A DNA stretch of 64,000 nt from Sphingopyxis sp. JAI128. GTDB lineage: Bacteria > Pseudomonadota > Alphaproteobacteria > Sphingomonadales > Sphingomonadaceae. The DNA lies in NCBI RefSeq assembly GCF_014207235.1, contig NZ_JACHDA010000008.1, positions 1 to 64,000 of the forward strand, written 5' to 3'. Every line of letters starts with the position of its first letter. The stretch's first letter is position 1. Made by a program: the position numbers and the translations under genes. Below the pieces are notes generated by a model that ran no database searches, was not told the DNA's origin, and saw only the letters and a list, made by a program, of their open reading frames with translations. This document shows positions 47,362 through 55,940 of the stretch, piece by piece.

Positions 47362-47428
47362 GGAATGAAAATGATATTCTATGCAAAAATGGATCGCAGC
47401 GGCTGCGGCGGGCGCCATGCTATGCACC

Positions 47429-47438
47429 GGGGGGGGGG
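47429..47438 (+). repeat. G10 homopolymer tract in the 5-prime coding region of the PadR gene
   Basis: Ten consecutive G residues. Upstream ATGs at 47365 and 47371 (with an AAGG ribosome site) open a frame that includes a GCGGRHAMHRGG start; the frame downstream of the tract is that of the PadR domain. One more G (or two fewer) would join the two frames. Confidence 0.8.
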
Positions 47439-47522
47439 CGCGGGTTCGGCCACGGCTTTGGTGGCGGTTTCGGCAGCGGCCGGCGTGGCGGTGGCCGCGG
47501 CGAACGTGGCGAGCGGCGCCGG

Positions 47523-47975
47523 ATGTTCGATGGCGGCGAACTGCGGCTCGTGCTGCTGAAGCTGATCGCCGACGAACCGCGCCATGGCTATGACCTGATC
47601 CGCCGGATCGAGGAACTGACCGGCGGCGCCTATGCGCCCAGCCCCGGCGTGATTTACCCGACCCTCACCCTTTTGGACGACATGGGGCTGATCGAGGCGA
47701 CCGACAGCGAGGGCGCGAAGAAGCTGTTCGCGATCACCGAAGCCGGCGAGGCCGAGCTCGACGCGAACAAGGACAGCGTCGAACGCCTCATCGCCCGGCT
47801 CACCGACGTCGGCGAGGAACGACAGCGCACCGACAGCGCATCGGTCCGCCGTGCGATGGGCAATTTGAAGGCCGTCCTCATGAACCGGCTCGGCGACCGC
47901 GATCTCGACGAAGCAACGCTGCACGGCATCGTCGCGCTGATCGACGAGGCCGCACAAAAGATCGAGCGCCTCTGA
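47523..47975 (+). CDS. PadR-family transcriptional regulator
   Basis: The PadR winged-helix domain is complete from MFDGGELRLVLLKLIADEPR: HGYDLIRRIEELTGGAYAPS, then PGVIYPTLTLLDDMGLIEAT with the wing, and a C-terminal dimerisation helix (LIDEAAQKIERL). ATG 47523 gives 150 residues. A Gly/Arg-rich segment (RGFGHGFGGGFGSGRRGGGR), in frame upstream, matches the N-terminal extension often seen in this subgroup but is cut off from ATG 47365/47371 by the G10 tract. The true start may therefore lie upstream, subject to slippage. It overlaps the DUF2218 gene by TGATG. Confidence 0.85.
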   Translation: MFDGGELRLVLLKLIADEPRHGYDLIRRIEELTGGAYAPSPGVIYPTLTLLDDMGLIEATDSEGAKKLFAITEAGEAELDANKDSVERLIARLTDVGEERQRTDSASVRRAMGNLKAVLMNRLGDRDLDEATLHGIVALIDEAAQKIERL

Positions 47976-48295
47976 TGAGCGCGGCGGCTATTGCCAGCGT
48001 ACCCACGGCGCACGCGAGCAAATATCTGCAGCAGCTGTGCAAGCATTGGCAGCATAATCTTGCGGTCGAATTCACGCCCGACCGTGGCACCGTGACCTTC
48101 CCCCGCGATGCGCGCGGCGCGACCTGGGCGGGGGATGCGCTCATGACCTTCGATGCCGGATCCGACACGCTGTTGGTCCGCATCGACGCCAGCAGCGAGG
48201 ACCATGTCGAGGCAATGAAGGGCGTCGTTGCGCGCCACCTCGACCGCTTCGCCTTTCGCGAGGCGCCGCTGATCTTTGATTGGCGCGCGGCCTAA
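47975..48295 (+). CDS. DUF2218-family protein
   Basis: A 106-residue protein: SVPTAHASKYLQQLCKHWQH, then VEFTPDRGTVTFPRDARGAT and a C-terminal LVRIDASSEDHVEAMKGVVA. This is the DUF2218 pattern (N-terminal helix with His/Cys, alpha/beta core). The family often sits next to PadR or siderophore genes; activity is unknown. Its ATG overlaps the PadR stop. It is convergent with the APC permease, whose stop is 2 bp away. Confidence 0.85.
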   Translation: MSAAAIASVPTAHASKYLQQLCKHWQHNLAVEFTPDRGTVTFPRDARGATWAGDALMTFDAGSDTLLVRIDASSEDHVEAMKGVVARHLDRFAFREAPLIFDWRAA

Positions 48296-48297
48296 GA

Positions 48298-49728
48298 TCA
48301 GGCGACGATGGCGTTTCGCCGGGCATAGAGGAAATAGACGGCCAACCCGGCGAGATTCCAGATGCCGAACCACAGCTGCGTCTTCGCGGGCAGGCTGTAG
48401 AAAAGATAAAGGCAGCCGCCGATCGCGACGACCCCGATCAGCCAGGGCAGCGGCGCGCGAAAGGTGCGCGGCGCATCCGGCGCGCGCTGCCGCATGATCA
48501 ACATGCAGACGGTGACAGCGGTAAAAGCCGCCAATGTTCCCGCATTGGCGAGCGCCGCCAGTTCGTCGAGCGGGATGCAGGCCGCGAGGACCGAGACGAC
48601 GATCGCCGTGAACAAGGTGATCCGCGTGGGCGCCCCGCGCTGCGACAGTTTCGCGAGGCGGGCGGGCAACATGCCGTCGCGCGCCATGGTGAAGAAGATG
48701 CGGCTTTGCCCGTAGAAGAAGGCGAGGATGACGGTCGGCAGCGCGATAACCGCCGACAGGCCCAGATAGCGCGCCGCCCCCGGCTGGCCGATCTCGCGCA
48801 GGATGAAGGCCAGCGGCTCGTCGCTTCCGGCAAGGCGGGTGTAATTCAGCGCCCCCACCGCGGTGACGCCCACCGCGACATAAATCAGCACGCAGATCAG
48901 CATCGACCCGACGATGCCGATCGACAGGTCGCGGCCGGGATTTTTCGTCTCCTCGGCGGCGGTCGCGATGGCGTCGAAGCCGTAAAAAGCGAAGAAGATG
49001 ATCGCCGCCGCGGCCATGACCCCGACCTCCTGACCGGGAAGGCCGCTTTTCGGAAAGCCGTTCGGCATGAAGGGATCGAGATTGGCGGCATCGAAATGCG
49101 GCAGCGCGACCACGACGAATACGATCAGCGCGGCGATCTTGACCAGCACCAGCGTCGCGTTGAGTGTCGCGCTTTCGCGTGTGCCTGCGATCAGGAGCCC
49201 CGCGACGACAAAAATGATAAAGACGGCGGGCAGGTTGATTCCGGCCCGTGCGACCGCAAGCGTTCCGTCGCTCAAATGCCCGGCCAGAACGGGCGCATGG
49301 GTCAGCCAGTCGGGAAAGGACATCCAGCTTTTTAACAGGGGCGAGGCATAGCCCGACCAGCCGACGGCGACGGTGCTGACCACCAGCGAATATTCAAGGA
49401 TCAGGCTCCACCCGATCACCCATGCGACCAGTTCGCCGATGACGACATAGCTATAGGTATAGGCGCTGCCCGACGCGGGAATCATCGTCGCCATTTCGGC
49501 ATAGGCGAGCGCGGCGCAGATGCAGATCAGCCCCGCGATGGCAAAGGAGAGGATCACTGCCGGCCCCGCCTTCGCGGCGCCGACGCCGATCAGAGTCAAT
49601 ATGCCGGTGCCGACGATCGCCCCGACGCCGAGCGCGACGAGGTGCGGCCAGCTGAGCGTGCGGGCAAGTCCCTGGCCCTCCGCCTGCTTCGGAACGATAT
49701 CCTTGCGGCGTAGGAGGCTGTCGGTCAT
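48298..49728 (-). CDS. APC-superfamily amino-acid permease
   Basis: A 476-residue transporter with about twelve hydrophobic helices. The N-terminal LVALGVGAIVGTGILTLIGV carries the GTGI signature of APC transporters, and PASGSAYTYSYVVIGELVAW and IIFFAFYGFDAIATAAEETK NPGRDLS match the CAT/cationic amino-acid transporter group. The substrate is likely an amino acid, possibly cationic, but this is not certain. ATG 49728 is chosen over longer N-terminal extensions. It stands alone. Confidence 0.9.
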   Translation of the reverse strand: MTDSLLRRKDIVPKQAEGQGLARTLSWPHLVALGVGAIVGTGILTLIGVGAAKAGPAVILSFAIAGLICICAALAYAEMATMIPASGSAYTYSYVVIGELVAWVIGWSLILEYSLVVSTVAVGWSGYASPLLKSWMSFPDWLTHAPVLAGHLSDGTLAVARAGINLPAVFIIFVVAGLLIAGTRESATLNATLVLVKIAALIVFVVVALPHFDAANLDPFMPNGFPKSGLPGQEVGVMAAAAIIFFAFYGFDAIATAAEETKNPGRDLSIGIVGSMLICVLIYVAVGVTAVGALNYTRLAGSDEPLAFILREIGQPGAARYLGLSAVIALPTVILAFFYGQSRIFFTMARDGMLPARLAKLSQRGAPTRITLFTAIVVSVLAACIPLDELAALANAGTLAAFTAVTVCMLIMRQRAPDAPRTFRAPLPWLIGVVAIGGCLYLFYSLPAKTQLWFGIWNLAGLAVYFLYARRNAIVA

Positions 49729-49807
49729 GTCGCGGCTCCCCCTGAATGTCGCATCGCTTGTAATGACATGAGGCGTCAGCGCAAGATAAGAACAAGCGTT
49801 CTCGACG

Positions 49808-50095
49808 CTACAGCAAGGCCTCGATCGCCTCGGCCAGCTTTGCATCGCGGTCCGACAAGCCATCGGCGTCGTGCGTCGTCAGCAATATGTCGACGCGGTT
49901 ATAGACGTTCGACCATTCGGGATGGTGGTCCATCTTTTCGGCGATAATCGCGACGCTCGCCATGAAGCCGAAGGCCTGTGCGAAATCGGCGAAGGAGAAC
50001 CGGCGGATGATCGCGTCGCGCGACGGTTCGTGGGCCCATTCGGGAAAGCGGGCAAGCAGCGCGGCGCGCTGTGCGTCGTCGAGTTTCTGGACCAT
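49808..50095 (-). CDS. phhB: 4a-Hydroxytetrahydrobiopterin dehydratase (pterin-4-alpha-carbinolamine dehydratase)
   Basis: A 95-residue PCD/DCoH-fold enzyme that dehydrates 4a-hydroxytetrahydropterin produced by phenylalanine hydroxylase. The active-site triad is visible: [20 protein letters not shown], with the His-His-Pro and the later [16 protein letters not shown] containing the third His. phhA is not in this window, so it could also serve another hydroxylase. It is divergent from the metallopeptidase gene. Confidence 0.93.
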   Translation of the reverse strand: MVQKLDDAQRAALLARFPEWAHEPSRDAIIRRFSFADFAQAFGFMASVAIIAEKMDHHPEWSNVYNRVDILLTTHDADGLSDRDAKLAEAIEALL

Positions 50096-50146
50096 TTTCT
50101 TTCTCCCGCTGGTCAAGGCCGTGCGCTCGCCATAAGGATGCCAGCG

Positions 50147-50566
50147 ATGCGCGACAAGCCTAGCCTGCCAGCCGGATGGACCGGCACCGCCCCCGACGCC
50201 GACGCGCTGTTCGCGATGGCCGAAGCGGCGCTGGAAACCATGCCCGACGTGTTCAAGTCGCATATCGAGGGCGTCGTGATTTCGGTCGAGGAATTTGCCG
50301 ACGACGAAGTGCTCGCCTCGCTCGACATCGAGCATCCCTATGACCTGACCGGCCTGTACGAAGGCCGCCCGCTGACCGAGCGCAGCATCGGCGAAAGCGG
50401 CGGCATGCCCGACCGGGTGACGCTCTATCGCATCCCCATCCTCGTCGAGTGGATCGAGACGGGCGAAAAGCTCGAGTGGCTGGTACGCCATGTACTGATC
50501 CACGAGATCGGCCATCATTTCGGCTTTTCGGACGATGACATGCACGCGCTCGAGGATATGGCGTGA
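50147..50566 (+). CDS. Zincin-like metallopeptidase (HEIGHHFG family)
   Basis: A 139-residue protein of the acidic minigluzincin-like family. The C-terminal zinc motif is [18 protein letters not shown], a classic HExxH with a third acidic/His ligand beyond, and an N-terminal helix pair ([14 protein letters not shown]). Function is unknown. AAGGA lies 8 bases before ATG 50147. The stop overlaps the ccmA start (ATGA), linking it to the cytochrome c maturation genes. Confidence 0.82.
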   Translation: MRDKPSLPAGWTGTAPDADALFAMAEAALETMPDVFKSHIEGVVISVEEFADDEVLASLDIEHPYDLTGLYEGRPLTERSIGESGGMPDRVTLYRIPILVEWIETGEKLEWLVRHVLIHEIGHHFGFSDDDMHALEDMA

Positions 50567-51147
50567 CCGAGCTTTTGCGGATTGACCAGCTGGCGTGTAT
50601 CCGCGGCGACCGCCTGCTGTTCGAGGGGCTGTCGCTCGCGCTGAACCGCGGCGGCGCGCTGTGGCTGCGCGGGCCGAACGGGGCGGGCAAGTCGAGCCTG
50701 ATCCGCCTCGCCGCCGGATTGCTGCGCCCCGCCGCGGGCCTTGTCGAACGCCGCGAGCGCGTCGCGCTGATCGACGAGACGGCGGCGCTCGACGCCGAGC
50801 TGCCGCTGCGCCGCGCGCTCGATTTCTGGGCGCGGGTCGACACCGTCGATGGGTATAGCGTCGACCGCGCGATGGACGAAATGGCGCTGAACAATCTGGC
50901 CGAAGTGCCGATCTCGATGTTGTCGACCGGGCAGCGCAAGCGCGCCGCGATGGTGCGCGTGATCGCGAGCGGCGCGCCGATCTGGCTGCTCGACGAACCC
51001 GCCAATGGCATGGACGATGCAGCGCAGGCGCGGCTGGTCGCCGCGATTGCGAGGCACCGCGCGAACGGCGGCGCGGTGCTGCTGGCGTCGCACTTCGCGC
51101 TGGACGTGCCCGATCTGGCCGAACTGGACATGGGAGCGCTCGCGTGA
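50563..51147 (+). CDS. ccmA: Heme exporter ATP-binding subunit CcmA
   Basis: ATPase of the CcmABCD complex that releases holo-CcmE during cytochrome c maturation. The 194-residue ABC protein has Walker [19 protein letters not shown], signature [11 protein letters not shown] and Walker [20 protein letters not shown]. The short length and [10 protein letters not shown] are typical of CcmA. It overlaps the metallopeptidase upstream and ccmB downstream (ATGA each). Confidence 0.93.
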   Translation: MTELLRIDQLACIRGDRLLFEGLSLALNRGGALWLRGPNGAGKSSLIRLAAGLLRPAAGLVERRERVALIDETAALDAELPLRRALDFWARVDTVDGYSVDRAMDEMALNNLAEVPISMLSTGQRKRAAMVRVIASGAPIWLLDEPANGMDDAAQARLVAAIARHRANGGAVLLASHFALDVPDLAELDMGALA

Positions 51148-51791
51148 CCGCGCTCATCGCCCTTTTCTGGCGCGACCTCCGCCGCGCGTGGGGCAGCGGG
51201 GCGCTGTGGCTGCCGATACTCTTCTTCCTGCTCGTCGCGACCGCCTTTCCTTTTGCAGTAGGGCCCGACGCCCCGCTGCTGCGCCGCGCGGGCGGTGGGA
51301 TGGTCTGGGTCGCCGCGCTGCTGGCGGCGCTGTTGCCGATCGACCGGCTGGTAAAGCCCGACAAGGATGCCGGCGTGCTGGACCAACTCGCAGTGCGCGG
51401 GTTCGCTGACGAGGTGATCGCCGCCGTGAAGATCGGCGCGCATGCCATTGGTTTCGGATTGCCTCTGATAGTGGCGCTCTTTCCGGCGGCAGCGCTGCTG
51501 GCGCAGGATAGCGGGCGCGTCGAGATGCTGGCGACAGGCATCGCCATCGCCGTCCCCGCGCTCGCCTCGCTCGCGGTGTTGAGCGCCGCGCTGACCGCGA
51601 ACCACAAGGGCGGCAGCGCGATCGGCGGGCTGCTGATCCTGCCGCTCGCCGTGCCCATGCTGATCTTCGGCGCGGGGATGCTCGATCCGTCGGGGCGGGG
51701 CGCGGTCAAGCTGCTGGCAGCGACCAGCTTGCTGCTGACGGTGATCGGGCCGTTCGCGGCTGGGGCAGCGCTCAGGGGGCTGCGCGAATGA
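51144..51791 (+). CDS. ccmB: Heme exporter membrane subunit CcmB
   Basis: A 215-residue inner-membrane protein with six hydrophobic helices, starting [40 protein letters not shown] and [14 protein letters not shown] are CcmB-typical. It pairs with CcmA. The remaining ccm genes are not adjacent; a VOC protein follows instead (start overlaps the stop by ATGA). Confidence 0.92.
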   Translation: MTALIALFWRDLRRAWGSGALWLPILFFLLVATAFPFAVGPDAPLLRRAGGGMVWVAALLAALLPIDRLVKPDKDAGVLDQLAVRGFADEVIAAVKIGAHAIGFGLPLIVALFPAAALLAQDSGRVEMLATGIAIAVPALASLAVLSAALTANHKGGSAIGGLLILPLAVPMLIFGAGMLDPSGRGAVKLLAATSLLLTVIGPFAAGAALRGLRE

Positions 51792-52189
51792 TGCGTCAGT
51801 CTCTCGCGCATGTCGCCCTGGTCGTGCGCGACTATGACGAGGCGATCGACTTCTATGTCGCTACGCTCGGCTTCACGCTCGTCGCCGACGAATATCAGCC
51901 AGCGCGGGACAAGCGCTGGGTGCTTGTCGCCCCGCCGGGCAATCCCCAAGGCGGCGCGACGATCCTGCTGGCGCGCGCGGCGAACGAGGAACAAGCGGCG
52001 TTCATTGGTAATCAATCGGGCGGGCGCGTTTTCCTGTTCCTGCAGACCGACGATTTCGCGCGCGATTATCAACGCCTGCTCGACAAGGGCGTGCGGATCG
52101 AGCGCCAGCCGCTGGAGGCAGACTATGGCACGGTGGCGGTATTTCTGGATCTCTACGGCAACAAGTGGGACCTGATTGAATTCCGTTGA
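51788..52189 (+). CDS. VOC-family protein after ccmB
   Basis: A 133-residue vicinal-oxygen-chelate fold protein: [20 protein letters not shown] with the first His ligand, then [20 protein letters not shown] and [18 protein letters not shown] with the final Glu. Metal ligands appear intact (His, His/Gln, Glu), so it may be enzymatic; the substrate is unknown. It overlaps ccmB by ATGA, so the two are coupled. It is unrelated to cytochrome maturation by any known function. Confidence 0.85.
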   Translation: MMRQSLAHVALVVRDYDEAIDFYVATLGFTLVADEYQPARDKRWVLVAPPGNPQGGATILLARAANEEQAAFIGNQSGGRVFLFLQTDDFARDYQRLLDKGVRIERQPLEADYGTVAVFLDLYGNKWDLIEFR

Positions 52190-52418
52190 TCGGAACGGAG
52201 AACGGCGGACGGCTTTTGTCCTTAAAGACACAAAAGCCCCGCATGGATGCGTCGAAAATGTGTCCTTTGTGGCTTTAAGCGTGGGACGGGTGCGGGAGGG
52301 TCGTGACGCGCGGTTCGAGGCAAGCGACCCTGTCATCCAATATCGTAGATCATGGCGACGAATTTTAGGAAAGAAGTTTTTTGGGGCGTCCGATAGCGAC
52401 CGGTCGCGGACATAAAGT

Positions 52419-52548
52419 CCTCCCTGTGGCGCGGCCATGGGGAGGGGGACCGCCGCGAAGCGGTGGTGGAGGGGCTGCGACGGTGTGCCATTGGCCCCTC
52501 CGTCAGCGCTTCGCGCTGCCACCTCCCCATGGCTGCGCCACAGGGAGG
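52419..52548. repeat. Complete nested palindromic element (~130 bp)
   Basis: Two 27-bp outer palindromes (52419-52445 and 52522-52548), themselves inverted with respect to each other, enclose a second inverted pair (GCCGCGAAGCGGTGGTGGAG against CCACCGTC-type complement on the right) and a short central loop. Nearly the whole element could fold into one long hairpin of about 60-bp arms. It has no coding capacity. The right half matches 1-92 closely. Confidence 0.8.
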
Positions 52549-52561
52549 ATATTCCACCCCC

Positions 52562-52635
52562 CGTCATCCCGGACTTGATCCGGGACCCATCGCGGCGTCG
52601 AAGTCATGGACCCCGGATCAAGTCCGGGGTGACGA
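52562..52635. repeat. CCGGACTTGATCCGG-type palindromic repeat
   Basis: GTCATCCCGGACTTGATCCG starts an inverted repeat whose right arm is CCCCGGATCAAGTCCGGGGT then GAC, with about 18 bases between. Repeats of this sequence type are widely dispersed in alphaproteobacterial genomes, usually between convergent genes. Confidence 0.75.
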
Positions 52636-52684
52636 GGGCGGAGCTGACTGTGACAGCTAACCACCCCAAAGCAGCCATAGCGCA

Positions 52685-52713
52685 TAAAAAAGGGCCGGAG
52701 TTTCCCCCGGCCC
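52685..52713 (-). terminator. Intrinsic terminator after rplA
   Basis: On the minus strand GGGCCGG...CCGGCCC is followed by TTTTTT, 25 bp past the rplA stop. The plus-strand flank is weaker. Confidence 0.85.
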
Positions 52714-52737
52714 TTCCCTAATTCTTCGTGCCTGAAA

Positions 52738-53436
52738 TCAGGCGCCGGCGACGTCGGCCGTGTCGACCTTGATGCCGGGGCCCATCGACGACGACAGCGC
52801 GATCTTGCGGACATATTTGCCCTTCGCGCCGGCCGGCCGTGCCTTGACGATCGCATCGACGAAGGCGTCGAAGTTCTGGCGGAGCTTTTCCTCGCCGAAC
52901 GACAGCTTGCCGAGGCCGGCGTGGATGATGCCGACCTTTTCGACGCGGAATTCGATCTGACCGCCCTTGGCGGCCTTCACGGCTTCGGCGACGTTCGGGG
53001 TCACGGTGCCCAGCTTCGGGTTCGGCATCAGGCCCTTCGGGCCCAGCGTCTTGCCGAGGCGGCCGACGATGCCCATCATGTCCGGCGTCGCGATGACGCG
53101 GCCATAGTCGAGGTTCCCCGCGAGCATGTCTTCCATCAGGTCTTCGGCACCGACCTTGTCGGCGCCGGCGGCCAGCGCCTTTTCGGCATTGTCGCCGCGC
53201 GCGAAGACGGCGACCTTGACGTCCTTGCCGGTACCGGCGGGGAGCGTGACGACGCCGCGGACCATCTGGTCGGCGTGGCGCGGATCGACGCCGAGGTTCA
53301 TCGCGATTTCGAGCGTTTCGTCGAACTTGGCCGAGGCCAGCTCGCGAACGGTCTTCAGCGCTTCGTCGACGGTGTGCAGCTTCAGCGCATCAACCTTGCC
53401 CTCGAGGGCCTTCTGCTTCTTGGTCAGCTTTGCCAT
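52738..53436 (-). CDS. rplA: 50S ribosomal protein L1
   Basis: A 232-residue L1 stalk protein: [20 protein letters not shown], then [34 protein letters not shown] and [20 protein letters not shown] with GQIEFRVEK. It binds 23S rRNA and, in many bacteria, its own operon mRNA as a repressor. It is 4 bp downstream of rplK and followed by a terminator, so the operon ends here. Confidence 0.97.
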   Translation of the reverse strand: MAKLTKKQKALEGKVDALKLHTVDEALKTVRELASAKFDETLEIAMNLGVDPRHADQMVRGVVTLPAGTGKDVKVAVFARGDNAEKALAAGADKVGAEDLMEDMLAGNLDYGRVIATPDMMGIVGRLGKTLGPKGLMPNPKLGTVTPNVAEAVKAAKGGQIEFRVEKVGIIHAGLGKLSFGEEKLRQNFDAFVDAIVKARPAGAKGKYVRKIALSSSMGPGIKVDTADVAGA

Positions 53437-53440
53437 GGGG

Positions 53441-53872
53441 TCAGCCCTCCGTCACTTCGAGGCCCATCGAGCGGGCGCTGCCTTCGATGATCTTCGTCGC
53501 CTGTTCGAGGTCGTTGGCGTTGAGATCCTTCATCTTGATCTCGGCGATTTCGGTCAGCTTCGAACGTGCGATCTTGCCGCCGCTGATCTTGCCCGGCTCC
53601 TTCGAACCCGACTTGAGATTCGCGGCCTTCTTGATCAGGTAGGTCGCCGGCGGCGTTTTCGTGACGAACGAAAAGCTCTTGTCGGCGAACACGGTGATGA
53701 TGGTCGGGGTCGGCGTGCCCTTTTCCAGGCCGTCGGTCGCGGCGTTGAACGCCTTGCAGAATTCCATGATGTTGACGCCGCGCTGACCGAGCGCCGGCCC
53801 GAGCGGCGGCGACGGGTTGGCGGTGCCGGCAGGCACCTGCAGCTTGATGTAGCCGCTGATCTTCTTGGCCAT
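53441..53872 (-). CDS. rplK: 50S ribosomal protein L11
   Basis: A 143-residue L11 of the GTPase-associated centre: [20 protein letters not shown], then [20 protein letters not shown] with the thiostrepton-binding region, and the C-terminal [20 protein letters not shown] with MGLEV. It is the first gene of the rplK-rplA unit. A GC stem-loop sits 23 bp upstream of its start. Confidence 0.97.
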   Translation of the reverse strand: MAKKISGYIKLQVPAGTANPSPPLGPALGQRGVNIMEFCKAFNAATDGLEKGTPTPTIITVFADKSFSFVTKTPPATYLIKKAANLKSGSKEPGKISGGKIARSKLTEIAEIKMKDLNANDLEQATKIIEGSARSMGLEVTEG

Positions 53873-53894
53873 GATGGCCTCCTTTCTTTCTGTC

Positions 53895-53914
53895 GCCCCG
53901 GACGGATCCGGGGC
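53895..53914 (-). promoter_or_regulatory. Stem-loop in the rplK leader
   Basis: GCCCCGGA-4-TCCGGGGC forms a perfect 8-bp stem just before the AAAGGAGG ribosome site. It could be an L1-binding autoregulatory site or only a short palindrome related to the repeat at 52562. I cannot decide from sequence alone. Confidence 0.35.
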
Positions 53915-54025
53915 TCAAAATAAGCGGTCGAACAGAAGGGCATCACCCCTTCCTCCCGCGCGGCATCACGCCCTTGTCTGACGCGAAGCGGCGCGCATAA
54001 GCGCAAACGCCGCCAAAAACAAGCT

Positions 54026-54964
54026 TTATGCGCCGGGCGCGGGCGGCGTGATGCGCAGTAGCCCTTCCTGCATCGCCGAGGCGATCAGCGTCCCGTCGCG
54101 GCGATAGATCAGCCCGCGGTTGATCCCGCGGCTGCCGCCCGTCCAGTCGCTGTCCATCACATAGACGAACCAGTCGTCGACGCGGATGTCGCCGTGAAAC
54201 CACATCGCATGGTCGAGGCTGGTCGAAAACAGCCCCGGCGTCGACCAGGTAAAGCCATGCGGCAGCAGCGACGAGGACAGGAGCCCCATGTCCGACACAT
54301 AGGCGAGGAAGGCGCGGTGGAGCAGCGGATCGTCGCCGATCGGCGCCGCAAGCCGGTACCATTGATAATGGGTCGTGCCGCGTTCGGTCGACGACGGGCG
54401 AAAATTACGCGTCTCGAAGGGCCGCAGCCGCGCCATCCGTTCGAGCTGCGCATCGGTGACATTCGGGTCGGCCGCCAGATTTTCGACGAGTTCGGCGCAT
54501 TCCTCGGGCGGCAGGACGTCGGGCATCGGCGCCTGATGCGCCGCGCCGGGCTCCGGCGCGTGGAAGGAGGCAGTGAGGTTGAAGATCACCTTGCCGTCCT
54601 GGCGCACGACGACGCGCCGGTTCGCGAAGCTGCGCCCGTCGAAGTCGCGATGAACGCGGAAATGGAGCGGCTTCGCTTCGTCTCCGCCGCGCAGGAAATA
54701 GGCGTGGAGCGAGTGCGCCGGCTTGTTCGCATCGACGGTACGCGCGGCGGCAGCAAGCGCCTGCGCGATCACCTGTCCACCGAAGATACGCTGGCGGGTC
54801 GGCTTGTCGAACGCCGGGAAAGTGAACTCGTCTTCGAGCCCCGGCACCGGGTCGAGTTCGAACAGTCGGGTCACCCCACGCACGACCTTTTCGGGTGAAA
54901 AGCTCGCCTGGATTTCGCGTACGCGGTCGAGACGGGCCTGCATCTCTTCGGGAGTGAGGCTCAT
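54026..54964 (-). CDS. tesB: Acyl-CoA thioesterase II (TesB-like)
   Basis: Hydrolyses acyl-CoA to free acid and CoA. The 312-residue product has two hotdog domains: RIFGGQVIAQALAAAARTVD with SLHAYFLRGGDEAKPLHFRV, and later SLDHAMWFHGDIRVDDWFVY and the SDWTGGSRGINRGLIYRRDG motif that follows the catalytic Gln/Asp region. ATG 54964 is chosen. It lies between nusG and rplK, where those two genes are usually adjacent. Confidence 0.93.
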   Translation of the reverse strand: MSLTPEEMQARLDRVREIQASFSPEKVVRGVTRLFELDPVPGLEDEFTFPAFDKPTRQRIFGGQVIAQALAAAARTVDANKPAHSLHAYFLRGGDEAKPLHFRVHRDFDGRSFANRRVVVRQDGKVIFNLTASFHAPEPGAAHQAPMPDVLPPEECAELVENLAADPNVTDAQLERMARLRPFETRNFRPSSTERGTTHYQWYRLAAPIGDDPLLHRAFLAYVSDMGLLSSSLLPHGFTWSTPGLFSTSLDHAMWFHGDIRVDDWFVYVMDSDWTGGSRGINRGLIYRRDGTLIASAMQEGLLRITPPAPGA

Positions 54965-55012
54965 AGGTTCGATCCGATGGCTGGGACGCGCCCGCAAAGG
55001 CGCGCCGCGACG

Positions 55013-55549
55013 TTATTTGAAGCGTTCGACCTGTTCGAAGTCGAGTTCGACGGGGGTCGCGCGACCGAAGATCGACACCGACACCTTGACGCGCGCCTTT
55101 TCGAAATCGAGTTCCTCGACCAGCCCGTTGAAGCTGGCGAAGGGACCGTCGAGAACCTTGACCTGATCGCCGATTTCGTAATCGACGCGGATTTCGGTCT
55201 TCGGACGCGCCGCAGCCTCTTCCTTGCTGTTCAGGATGCGCGCGGCTTCGGCTTCGCTGATCGCCTGCGGCTTGCCCATCGAGCCGAGGAAACCCGTGAC
55301 CTTCGGCGTGTTCTTAACAAGGTGATAGACGTCGTCGGTCATCGTCAGCTTGGCAAGAACATAGCCGGGGAAGAATTTGCGTTCGGCCTGGACCTTCTTG
55401 CCGCGCTTTACCTCGGTGACGGTCTCGACCGGCACTTCGACGGCTTCGACAAAATCGGTCAGGCCCATACGTTCGGCTTCGGCAAGCACCGAATCGCGGA
55501 CCTTGTTCTCGAAACCCGAATAGGCGTGAATGATGTACCAGCGCGCCAT
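55013..55549 (-). CDS. nusG: Transcription termination/antitermination protein NusG
   Basis: Couples RNA polymerase to Rho and to the ribosome. The 178-residue product begins ARWYIIHAYSGFENKVRDSV, with FFPGYVLAKLTMTDDVYHLV in the NGN domain. The C-terminal KOW domain is IGDQVKVLDGPFASFNGLVE ELDFEKARVKV. It is 34 bp downstream of secE; the two are co-transcribed. Confidence 0.97.
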   Translation of the reverse strand: MARWYIIHAYSGFENKVRDSVLAEAERMGLTDFVEAVEVPVETVTEVKRGKKVQAERKFFPGYVLAKLTMTDDVYHLVKNTPKVTGFLGSMGKPQAISEAEAARILNSKEEAAARPKTEIRVDYEIGDQVKVLDGPFASFNGLVEELDFEKARVKVSVSIFGRATPVELDFEQVERFK

Positions 55550-55583
55550 ATGTGTCCGTATCCTGTTTGTAGTGCCGCGGGCG

Positions 55584-55781
55584 TTAGCGCGCGAGCGACG
55601 TCAGCCAGCTGACGATCGCGTTGAAAACCGTGTCGACGCCAAAGAAAAACAGCGAAAGGATCGTCGTCATGATCAGCACCATGATCGTCGTCTGCACCGT
55701 TTCGCGGCTGGTGGGCCACACGATCTTGCGGGCTTCGTCCTTCACCTGATTGATGAACTGCCCGGGGCTGGTCTTCGCCAT
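55584..55781 (-). CDS. secE: Preprotein translocase subunit SecE
   Basis: Essential SecYEG subunit. The short 65-residue alphaproteobacterial form has FINQVKDEARKIVWPTSRET, the conserved amphipathic VWPT motif, and one membrane helix (TTIMVLIMTTILSLFFFGVD). ATG 55781 is chosen. No tRNA-Trp gene precedes it, unlike in many bacteria. Confidence 0.95.
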   Translation of the reverse strand: MAKTSPGQFINQVKDEARKIVWPTSRETVQTTIMVLIMTTILSLFFFGVDTVFNAIVSWLTSLAR

Positions 55782-55940
55782 ATCGATCGTCCTGTCCTTA
55801 TAGCGTCTATAATCCGGGCCAGATGGGTTGCCGTCCCGCACGCGTCAAGCGCGTTTCGGGCAATAGTCCGCCCACCCTTCCCGAGCGTGTCGGCGAAGGG
55901 CGGAAGGAAAACGGCGCATCTGTCCGAATGAAAGCGGCCT

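Larger units (their letters stand above)
52190..52684. other. Repeat-bearing intergenic region between ccm operon and rplKA
   Basis: No gene is supported here. It contains an imperfect 15-bp inverted pair at about 52220-52235 and 52265-52279 (CTTAAAG-type arms), the complete nested palindromic element at 52419-52548 and a second palindromic element at 52562-52635. The rplKA terminator follows at 52685. Confidence 0.75.

Noticed and set aside
47365-47559. A separate small protein starting at 47365
   Set aside because: Its reading frame after the G-run is low-complexity and terminates inside the PadR coding region; the better explanation is the 5-prime part of the PadR gene displaced by the G10 tract.
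49808-52567. Long minus-strand frame of 919 codons covering ccmA-ccmB and the metallopeptidase
   Set aside because: Only its last 95 codons (phhB) are real; the rest is antisense to well-recognised plus-strand genes.
55782-55940. tRNA-Trp expected before secE
   Set aside because: No cloverleaf or T-arm sequence is present between secE and the MFS gene.
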